The translations under genes were made by a program, and so were the position numbers. A stretch of 39,030 nucleotides of DNA, from assembly GCA_934276635.1 (NCBI GenBank), contig CAKQTH010000012.1:1-39030 (forward strand), written 5' to 3'. This document shows, piece by piece, positions 33,334 to 39,030 of this stretch. This stretch comes from an uncultured Alphaproteobacteria bacterium (lineage in GTDB: Bacteria > Pseudomonadota > Alphaproteobacteria > RF32 > CAG-239). The notes below the pieces were generated by a model, which saw only the letters and a program-made list of their open reading frames with translations, was not told the DNA's origin and made no database searches. How positions within the stretch are numbered: the first letter of the stretch is position 1; each line of letters begins with the position of its first letter.

Positions 33334-35970
33334 ATGTTAGAAAAAAATTATAATCCGGCGGATATTGAAGAAAGAATTTATGAATGCTGGGAAAAAGACG
33401 GAGATTTTAAGCCGAATATGCGTGCGGCAAAAGACTCGTTTTCAATGATTATCCCGCCGCCTAATGTTACCGGCGTTTTGCATATGGGGCACGCGCTTAA
33501 CGACACATTACAGGATATTTTAATCCGCTATAACAGAATGCTCGGCAAAAAAGTTTTGTGGCAGCCGGGGACGGATCATGCCGGTATCGCAACCCAGATG
33601 GTTGTTGAAAGAGAACTTGCAAAACAGGGAATTACGCGCCACGATTTGGGTCGCGAAAAGTTTGTTGAAAAAGTTTGGGAATGGAAAGAACAGTCCGGCG
33701 GCACAATTTGTAAACAACTGCGCCGCTTGGGTGCGTCGTGCGATTGGTCAAGACTGCGTTTTACAATGGACGAGGGACTTTCGCGCGCAGTTCGCAAAAT
33801 TTTTGTAAAAATGTATAAAGACGGCCTGATTTATAAGGCTAAAAAACTTGTAAACTGGGATTCTAAGCTGCAAACCGCGGTTTCCGATTTGGAAGTTATT
33901 CAAAAAGACGCTCTCGGAAAAATGTATTATTACCGCTATCCGATAGAAGGCGAAGAAGGTCAGTTTGTTCAAATTGCAACCACCAGACCTGAAACAATGT
34001 TTGGTGATACTGCTGTTGCGATTTCTAAGGATAATCAAAAACTTAAACACCTTATCGGCAAAAACTGCATAATTCCGATTATCAATCGGGCAATTCCGAT
34101 TATTGCCGATGAGCATGCGGATCCGGAAAAAGGTACCGGTGCGGTAAAAATTACGCCGGCGCACGATTTTAATGACTTTGAGGTCGGAAAGCGCCATAAT
34201 CTGCCGCTTATAAATATATTGAATCCTGATGCGACTTTGAACGAAAATACGCCGTTTGAAGGTATGACGACTTTAGATGCGCGAGTAAAAACGATTGAAA
34301 AACTTACCGAACTCGGATTTATGGATAAGATTGAAGACCACCCGATGGTTATTCCGTACGGCGAAAGAACGGGTGTTATCATTGAGCCGCTGATGACCGA
34401 TCAATGGTTTGTAGATGCTCCGGTTTTGGCAAAAGAGGCGCTCAGGGTTGTAGAAGAGGGAAAAACTCAGTTTGTTCCGAAGCTCTATGAAAAAACATAT
34501 TATGAGTGGATGCACAACATTCAGCCGTGGTGTATTTCCCGTCAGCTTTGGTGGGGACACCAGATGCCGATTTGGTACGGCCCCGATGAGACGATTTTCT
34601 GCGAAGAAACAGAAGAAGAAGCCTATGCCGCGGCTGAAAAACATTATGGCAAAAAGGTTGAACTCAGACGCGAAACCGATGTTATGGATACATGGTTTTC
34701 TTCCGGATTGTGGGCGTTTTCAACTCTCGGCTGGCCGGATAAGACCGAATTTTTGGATACATTTTATCCGACTTCTGTTTTGGTCACCGGTTTTGATATT
34801 ATCTTTTTCTGGGTTGCCAGAATGATGATGATGAGCATGTACGCAATGAAGAAAATTCCGTTCAAGACCGTTTATATGCATGGGCTTGTTCGTGATGAGC
34901 AGGGGCGCAAAATGTCAAAATCTAAGGGCAATACGGTTGACCCGATGCTGATTATTGACAAATATGGCGCCGACGCATTGCGTTTCTTTATGGCCTCAAT
35001 GGAAACTCAGGGCAGAGACATTAATATCAGCGAGGCAAGAATTGCCGGATATCGCAGCTTTGCCACAAAATTGTGGAATGCGGCTCGTTTCGGCGAGATG
35101 AACAATGCAAAAGTTTCGGCCGATTTTGATGAAAATTCGGTTAAGTTGGCTATCAACAAATGGATTGTGGCAAAATCAAAACAGGCAACCAAAGATTTGA
35201 CCGAAAATTTGAACAATTTCCGCTTTTCGGATTCGGCAAACGGAGTATATCAATTTGCATGGGGAAGTTTCTGCGACTGGTATATCGAGATGATTAAGCC
35301 GGTTCTTTATGGCGATGATGAAAGCCAAAAAGAAGAAACACGCCAGACATTTGCCTGGGTTTTGAACAGAATTTTGATTATGCTGCATCCGTTTATGCCG
35401 TTTGTTACCGAAGAGCTGTGGGACAATGTTTCCGGTCATGCCGAAAAATTGATTAAGGCACAATGGCCGCTCAATGAAAAGATTGACACTCAGGCGATTT
35501 CAAAGGTTGACTGGGCGATTGAGCTGATTTCGAGCATTCGTTCGCTCCGTGCGGAAGTTAATGTTCCTGCCGGCGCAAAGCTCAAGGCATATTTGAAAGG
35601 CGCGGACAATGCTTCTCTCCAAAATATGGCGGAATTTATGCCGATTATCTGTTCTCTGGCTCGTTTGGAAAGCATCGGCGTGCTTGACGGAGATATCAGT
35701 GCTGATATGGTTCAGACCGTATTCAGGGAAGCTGTCGTTTTGCTGCCGCTGAAAGGTGTTGTTGATTTTTCTCAGGAAAAAGAAAGACTTAATAAGGAAC
35801 TTGCTCAACTGAACGCAAATTTAGCTGGATACGCCAAAAAGCTTTCTAACCAGAACTTTGTAGACAGGGCTCCGGCCACGGTTGTTGCCGAAGAAAAAAG
35901 AAGACAGGCGGAAGCTCTTGAAAATAAGGCAAAAGTTGAAGCCGCTCTGAAAAGAATTGCAAATTTTTAA
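33334..35970 (+). CDS. valS: valine--tRNA ligase
   Basis: 878-residue class I synthetase charging tRNA-Val. The ATP-binding signatures are intact: HMGH at residues 50-53 and KMSKS at 526-530. The editing domain (about 190-330) includes TTRPETMFGDTAVA; the C-terminal coiled coil (about 815-878) holds EKERLNKELAQLNANLAGY, typical of ValRS. Full length. It follows the PopZ-like gene and precedes a lipoprotein gene by 11 bases. Confidence 0.97.
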   Translation: MLEKNYNPADIEERIYECWEKDGDFKPNMRAAKDSFSMIIPPPNVTGVLHMGHALNDTLQDILIRYNRMLGKKVLWQPGTDHAGIATQMVVERELAKQGITRHDLGREKFVEKVWEWKEQSGGTICKQLRRLGASCDWSRLRFTMDEGLSRAVRKIFVKMYKDGLIYKAKKLVNWDSKLQTAVSDLEVIQKDALGKMYYYRYPIEGEEGQFVQIATTRPETMFGDTAVAISKDNQKLKHLIGKNCIIPIINRAIPIIADEHADPEKGTGAVKITPAHDFNDFEVGKRHNLPLINILNPDATLNENTPFEGMTTLDARVKTIEKLTELGFMDKIEDHPMVIPYGERTGVIIEPLMTDQWFVDAPVLAKEALRVVEEGKTQFVPKLYEKTYYEWMHNIQPWCISRQLWWGHQMPIWYGPDETIFCEETEEEAYAAAEKHYGKKVELRRETDVMDTWFSSGLWAFSTLGWPDKTEFLDTFYPTSVLVTGFDIIFFWVARMMMMSMYAMKKIPFKTVYMHGLVRDEQGRKMSKSKGNTVDPMLIIDKYGADALRFFMASMETQGRDINISEARIAGYRSFATKLWNAARFGEMNNAKVSADFDENSVKLAINKWIVAKSKQATKDLTENLNNFRFSDSANGVYQFAWGSFCDWYIEMIKPVLYGDDESQKEETRQTFAWVLNRILIMLHPFMPFVTEELWDNVSGHAEKLIKAQWPLNEKIDTQAISKVDWAIELISSIRSLRAEVNVPAGAKLKAYLKGADNASLQNMAEFMPIICSLARLESIGVLDGDISADMVQTVFREAVVLLPLKGVVDFSQEKERLNKELAQLNANLAGYAKKLSNQNFVDRAPATVVAEEKRRQAEALENKAKVEAALKRIANF

Positions 35971-35981
35971 GGAGATACAAA

Positions 35982-36620
35982 ATGAAAAAAATATTAGCTG
36001 TGATGATGTGTGTTTCAATGCTCGGCGCGTGTGCGACCGATCCGTATACCGGAGAACAAAAGGTTTCTAAAACCGCTATCGGAACCGGAATCGGAACATT
36101 GGCAGGAGCCGGAATCGGCGCGCTTATCGGTGGTGAAAAAGGCGCATTAATCGGAGCCGGAATCGGTGCTGCCGGCGGTGCCGCAACCGGCGGATATATG
36201 GATATTCAGGCTCGCAAACTGCGTCAGGAGTTGCTTGGAACCGGTGTTCAGGTTGCACAGAACGGAAATATCGTCAGCCTGATTATGCCCGGAAATATCA
36301 CATTTAATACCAATGAATCCACAATTAAACCGAATTTCAACCGCGTTTTGGATTCTGTTGCAAAAGTAATAAATGAATATGACAAGACAAAGGTTCAAAT
36401 TGTCGGATATACCGATAATACCGGCTCGGACAAAATTAATAACCCACTGTCAAATGCCAGAGCTCAGTCGATTGATAATTATTTGAAATTGCGCAATGTT
36501 TCGGCTGCCAGAATCACCGCATATGGTTTGGGTTCGCAAAATCCGATTGCCAGCAACGCAACACCGGAAGGCCGCGAACAAAACCGCAGGGTTGAAATCA
36601 GCCTTATTAATGTACAATAA
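35982..36620 (+). CDS. OmpA-family peptidoglycan-binding lipoprotein
   Basis: 212-residue outer-membrane lipoprotein. The lipobox is MLGAC with the lipidated cysteine at residue 17. Residues 30-72 form a glycine zipper (GTGIGTLAGAGIGALIGG, repeated) that can insert in or pack on membranes. The C-terminal OmpA domain (about 100-212) contains VQIVGYTDNTGSDKINNPLS and ARAQSIDNYL, which bind peptidoglycan, resembling YiaD-like proteins. It is 11 bases after valS and may be co-transcribed. The following leader region probably starts a new transcript. Confidence 0.92.
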   Translation: MKKILAVMMCVSMLGACATDPYTGEQKVSKTAIGTGIGTLAGAGIGALIGGEKGALIGAGIGAAGGAATGGYMDIQARKLRQELLGTGVQVAQNGNIVSLIMPGNITFNTNESTIKPNFNRVLDSVAKVINEYDKTKVQIVGYTDNTGSDKINNPLSNARAQSIDNYLKLRNVSAARITAYGLGSQNPIASNATPEGREQNRRVEISLINVQ

Positions 36621-36641
36621 TCAAGTATAACAAAAAAGTGC

Positions 36642-36670
36642 TTGACTTTTAATAAAGAACGGGATATTTC
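36642..36670 (+). promoter_or_regulatory. probable promoter of the rplJ-rplL unit
   Basis: TTGACT (36642-36647), 17-base spacer and TATTTC (36665-36670). The -35 box is good and the -10 box weak. It overlaps the left arm of a 12-base inverted repeat, so occupancy of that repeat could affect initiation. Confidence 0.45.
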
Positions 36671-36700
36671 AAGAGATGACTCGAACGGAATATCCCGTTC
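36657..36700 (+). repeat. 12-base perfect inverted repeat at the rplJ promoter
   Basis: GAACGGGATATT (36657-36668) and AATATCCCGTTC (36689-36700) with 20 bases between. A competing shorter hairpin, CGAACGG (36682-36688) / CCGTTCG (36695-36701), uses the right arm only. There is no T run after it, so it is not a standard terminator. Confidence 0.6.
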
Positions 36701-36703
36701 GTC

Positions 36704-36795
36704 CTGTCCAAGACTGCAGGTAATCTTTGGGTTTTAAATATCCTGCATAGACGGAGTTAGTTCGATTTTTTATAATCATTTTTTCTCCTGGACAG
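36704..36795 (+). promoter_or_regulatory. ribosomal protein L10 leader
   Basis: Closing stem CTGTCCA (36704-36710) / TGGACAG (36789-36795) encloses AAGACTGCAGG and CCTGCATAGACGGAG, the conserved core expected for the L10(L12) binding leader. Binding of the L10-L12 complex is known to repress translation of rplJ-rplL. Two more hairpins follow before the start: ATGCCG / CGGCAT (36804-36822) and ATTGCATA / TATGCAAT (36837-36857). Confidence 0.75.
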
Positions 36796-36878
36796 ATTAG
36801 GTGATGCCGTTTTGTGCGGCATTTGGTGAAATTGATATTGCATATCGGTTATGCAATGTCTTGTTTGGAGACAAATAA

Positions 36879-37361
36879 GTGAACCGCGAAGAAAAGAAAC
36901 AATTGCTCAGCGACTTGAACGAATTGTTCTCTAATTCTGAAATTGTCGTCGTTTCCCACTATAAAGGATTGACGGTATCAGAAGTTTCAGAACTCAGAAA
37001 CAATATCAGAAAAGCCGGCGCTGGGTTTAGAGTTACTAAAAACCGGATTGCTCGTCTTGCTCTTAAAGGCACAAAATTTGAGAATATTGCCGATTTGTTT
37101 ACAGGCCCGACAGCCATTGCTTTCGCATCTGACCCTGTTGCCGCTTGTAAGGCTTGCGTTGAATTTGCCAAAACAAACGAAAAATTGATTGTTTTGGGCG
37201 GCGCAATGGGAACCGGCGTTCTCAGCCTTGAAGAAGTTAAACATCTTGCGTCGATTCCGTCTATGGACGAACTTCGTGCAAAGATTATCGGCCTGTTGCA
37301 GGCTCCTGCTGCTCAGCTGGCAAGAGTTACAAAGGCTTACAGCGAGAAAGAAGCAGCATAG
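36879..37361 (+). CDS. rplJ: 50S ribosomal protein L10
   Basis: 160-residue stalk-base protein that anchors L7/L12 dimers to 23S rRNA. It starts with GTG, with GGAG eight bases upstream. Residues 1-100 form the rRNA-binding domain (NREEKKQLLSDLNELFSNSE, VVVSHYKGLTVSEVSELR, ...KNRIARLAL), and the C-terminal helix (about 132-160) carries the L12 sites. Expression should be controlled by the L10 leader upstream. rplL follows 57 bases later. Confidence 0.96.
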   Translation: MNREEKKQLLSDLNELFSNSEIVVVSHYKGLTVSEVSELRNNIRKAGAGFRVTKNRIARLALKGTKFENIADLFTGPTAIAFASDPVAACKACVEFAKTNEKLIVLGGAMGTGVLSLEEVKHLASIPSMDELRAKIIGLLQAPAAQLARVTKAYSEKEAA

Positions 37362-37418
37362 TTGTTGCTTGGTTTTTAACAAATTTTAGTTTGAATTTTA
37401 ATTTATTGGAGAAAAAAG

Positions 37419-37793
37419 ATGGCAGATTTGGCCAAATTAGTAGATGAATTGTCAGCTCTTACAGTTATTGAAGCTGCTGACTTGTCAAAAATGTTAGAAG
37501 AAAAATGGGGCGTTTCCGCCGCTGCTGCTGTTGCAGTTGCTGCCGGTGGTGCCGCTGCCGGTGCTGCTGCAGCCGAAGAAAAAGATGAATTTGATGTAAT
37601 CTTGGCTGAAGCAGGCGCAAACAAGATTAATGTTATTAAAGAAATCAGAGCAATCACACAGCTCGGCTTGAAAGAAGCTAAAGATTTGGTTGACGGCGCT
37701 CCGAAGACAGTTAAAGAAGGCGCTCCGAAGGCTGAAGCAGAAGAAATCAAAGCTAAGTTGGAAGCAGCTGGTGCTAAGGTTGAACTGAAGTAA
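37419..37793 (+). CDS. rplL: 50S ribosomal protein L7/L12
   Basis: 124-residue stalk protein that recruits translation factors. The N-terminal dimerisation domain (residues 1-32), an alanine-rich hinge (about 33-52) and the C-terminal factor-binding domain (about 55-124, with KINVIKEIRAITQLGLKEAK and VDGAPKTVKEG) are all intact. TTGGAG lies before the ATG. rpoB, which normally follows this gene, is not present; a chain of hairpins and a terminator follow. Confidence 0.97.
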   Translation: MADLAKLVDELSALTVIEAADLSKMLEEKWGVSAAAAVAVAAGGAAAGAAAAEEKDEFDVILAEAGANKINVIKEIRAITQLGLKEAKDLVDGAPKTVKEGAPKAEAEEIKAKLEAAGAKVELK

Positions 37794-37805
37794 TTAAAAG
37801 CTCGC

Positions 37806-37968
37806 TGAAAAAGTTCGCTTTTTCACACATCTGGAGGTGAAAGGGGCAGTATGGCAAAAATTCATGTACCTTAATGTACACTAGAATTTTTACCAACTGA
37901 CTTTCACCTCCATCTGTATAAAAAATCAAACTTTTTATAAAGCAGGGTGACTAATCGCAAAAATGCGA
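37806..37968 (+). other. chain of four hairpins after rplL
   Basis: In order: TGAAAAAG-TTCG-CTTTTTCA (37806-37825), with a UUCG tetraloop; a long imperfect hairpin at 37833-37911 with arms GGAGGTGAAAG / CTTTCACCTCC, CAGT / ACTG and AAAAATTC / GAATTTTT; TATAAAAA / TTTTTATA (37917-37939); and TCGCA-AAAA-TGCGA (37955-37968). The long hairpin resembles an RNase III processing site such as lies between rplL and rpoB in other bacteria, or the chain may be a small noncoding RNA. Confidence 0.6.
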
Positions 37969-37981
37969 AAGACTAACTAAG

Positions 37982-38008
37982 AAGAGGCTGAAAATCACCT
38001 CTTTTTTT
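37982..38008 (+). terminator. terminator of the rplJ-rplL unit
   Basis: AAGAGG and TGA pair with TCA and CCTCTT around loop AAA, one C bulged, followed by a T run to 38008. It closes the hairpin chain. Confidence 0.8.
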
Positions 38009-38028
38009 GCGTTTTTGGCAAATAATCC

Positions 38029-38055
38029 TTGACAACTGCCGGGGGGGGGTAGAAT
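38029..38055 (+). promoter_or_regulatory. promoter of pilin-like gene 2 with a G9 spacer
   Basis: TTGACA (38029-38034) and TAGAAT (38050-38055) are separated by 15 bases, of which 38041-38049 is a run of nine G. This is two bases short of the ideal 17. Slippage in the G run would change the spacing and so promoter strength. Such G-rich spacers also occur in stable-RNA promoters, so the promoter may originally have served the tRNA whose remnant lies downstream. Confidence 0.6.
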
Positions 38056-38088
38056 GGCCTCAGATTAAATTTTATAAGGATTATTAAG

Positions 38089-38643
38089 ATGAGGAAATAT
38101 GTTTCGAATCAGACCGGCCGGTCGATGATTGAAATGCTGGGTGTACTGGCAATCGTCGGAGTTTTGTCGGTTGCCAGTATCGCCGGATATTCCAAAGCTA
38201 TGGCAAAGTATAAAACAAATAAATTGATTGACCAAGTTTCAACAATTGTTGCAAACACAAAAACAAAATTTGTTGCGCAAGGGAATTATAAAGGGTTGAG
38301 CACAGATGCAGCATGGAAACTTGGCATTTTCCCAGAAGAAGTTTCAAAACAATGTGATGCTGACGGGAAATGGACTTCATCATGTCTACGCAATGCCTTC
38401 GGTGGTTCATTGTACTTAAATGCTCAAGGCGATAACAATTTTTATATATCTGTACTCGACATATCTAAAGATACCTGTTCATCTCTGATTACAACAGATT
38501 GGGGATCTTCATCAGGATTTGTTGGCCTCCTTAATCTCTCAAGCGAAGAACAAAAAAATATGAATGCGGTAGAAAAGGTAACAAGAACATGCTCATGTAA
38601 AAACAACGAAAGTACATGCGCCGTTCATTTGGTATTCAAATAA
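38089..38643 (+). CDS. type IV pilin-like protein 2
   Basis: 184-residue protein with a ten-residue leader (MRKYVSNQTG) and then RSMIEMLGVLAIVGVLSVAS, so a prepilin-peptidase site and hydrophobic helix as in the pilin at 17791. The head domain (about residues 60-184) differs completely and contains six cysteines (in KQCDADGKWTSSC, KDTCSS and TCSCKNNESTC), suggesting disulfides in an exposed pilin head. AAGGA lies before the ATG. The gene lies between a G9 promoter spacer and a partial tRNA, and it may be a mobile or recently inserted cassette. No assembly genes are seen nearby. Confidence 0.88.
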   Translation: MRKYVSNQTGRSMIEMLGVLAIVGVLSVASIAGYSKAMAKYKTNKLIDQVSTIVANTKTKFVAQGNYKGLSTDAAWKLGIFPEEVSKQCDADGKWTSSCLRNAFGGSLYLNAQGDNNFYISVLDISKDTCSSLITTDWGSSSGFVGLLNLSSEEQKNMNAVEKVTRTCSCKNNESTCAVHLVFK

Positions 38644-38647
38644 TTTT

Positions 38648-38713
38648 CAGAGCGGTGGAATCATAATCCATGTGTGAGGGTTCGAATTTTTCCCTCCCCC
38701 CCCCATGGTACCA
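38648..38713 (+). pseudogene. 3' half of a tRNA-Met(CAU)-like gene
   Basis: The end of the D arm (AGAGC), an anticodon stem-loop GTGGA-ATCATAA-TCCAT with anticodon CAT at 38662-38664, a variable region, a T-arm GAGGG-TTCGAAT, and a 3' ACCA are in tRNA order. The acceptor and D-arm 5' half are missing: the pilin gene ends five bases upstream. After the T loop four extra T and a C9 run (38696-38704) break the T-arm and acceptor. It is a non-functional remnant or one end of an insertion at a tRNA gene. Confidence 0.6.
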
Positions 38714-38720
38714 GATTAAA

Positions 38721-38749
38721 AAGAGGAAGTAAAAACTTCTTCTTTTTTT
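38721..38749 (+). terminator. terminator after the tRNA remnant
   Basis: AAGAGGAAGT (38721-38730) / ACTTCTTCTT (38735-38744) with loop AAAA forms ten pairs including one G-T, followed by a T run. It lies eight bases after the CCA end, the usual place for a tRNA terminator, and also ends the pilin transcript. Confidence 0.85.
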
Positions 38750-39030
38750 CCTTTTCTACGCCGCCAAAAATCCGTCTATTGTGGACAATTTTAACTTCTA
38801 CTCTCAACAAAAAAATCTAGTACAAACAAGGTGTTGAGTCATCAGGGGAGAGGAAATTTTTGGAATATACAAAGATAAGGAGATTTAATCAACTGAGGAT
38901 TGTTTTTTTATATTGACTCTTGCTTTTTATTGTTGTAACTTTCTCACATTAAAAATGATAATATACTTCTAGATCCCACTAACTCATCTCGTAACACTCC
39001 ACGCCCTTCTTTTCCCCAGATAAGAAGGGC
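38750..39030. other. noncoding stretch with a terminal inverted repeat
   Basis: No convincing gene is seen. TTGACT with a 17-base spacer and TAACTT (38924-38952) is a weak promoter candidate on the plus strand. The last bases form GCCCTTCTT (39003-39011) / AAGAAGGGC (39022-39030), a nine-base-pair stem cut off by the window edge, perhaps a terminator. Confidence 0.4.

Noticed and set aside
1..39030. CRISPR array, insertion sequence or transposase gene
   Set aside because: No regularly spaced short repeats and no transposase or integrase-like product was seen. The only multi-copy DNA is the A/B cassette repeat.

Overview
The window looks like a chromosomal segment of a low-GC, host-associated (probably gut-type) alphaproteobacterium. 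This is inferred from gene order and sequence, not from a search. Supporting points are the tolC - PopZ-like - valS order, ihfB - lapA - accD, an alphaproteobacterial-style L10 leader before rplJ-rplL, PTS-type EIIA and HPr without a sugar permease, and two pilin-like proteins sharing the N-terminal signature SGRSMIEMLGVLAIVGVLS.

Layout. 1-3070: a tandemly repeated two-gene cassette of unknown function. Each unit has a near-identical promoter, a small acidic gene A and a larger gene B; the first B copy is only a 5' remnant. 3086-8540: oligoendopeptidase F, a small membrane-anchored protein, a DUF2207 membrane protein, a dihydrofolate reductase-like enzyme and a DUF488 protein. 8600-10363: a probable toxin/immunity pair (C-terminal HNH nuclease plus SUKH/SMI1-KNR4-like protein). 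10444-12663: an SMR exporter behind a possibly switchable leader, and two EamA-type transporters. 12816-17613: a 1182-residue autotransporter, a polyprenol-kinase-like membrane protein and a small unknown protein. 17791-19083: a pilin-like gene followed by gene debris. 19096-22476: HPr, EIIA, a charged unknown protein and a PAS protein that has no kinase core. 22566-24921: tsaB, ihfB, lapA, accD. 24901-31397: alpha/beta hydrolase, glycosyltransferase, thrS and glycogen phosphorylase. 31535-36620: tolC, a short PopZ-like gene, valS and an OmpA-type lipoprotein. 36657-38008: the L10 leader, rplJ, rplL and a chain of hairpins ending in a terminator, where rpoB would usually follow. 38029-38749: a second pilin-like gene whose apparent promoter spacer is largely a G9 run, followed by the 3' half of a tRNA-Met-like sequence with its own terminator.

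The housekeeping genes are ordinary. The accessory points of most interest are the HNH/SUKH pair, the tandem A/B cassette, the possibly phase-variable pilin promoter next to a tRNA remnant, the structured SMR leader, and the PAS protein lacking a kinase. All functions are read from sequence motifs and remembered family features; no database search was run.
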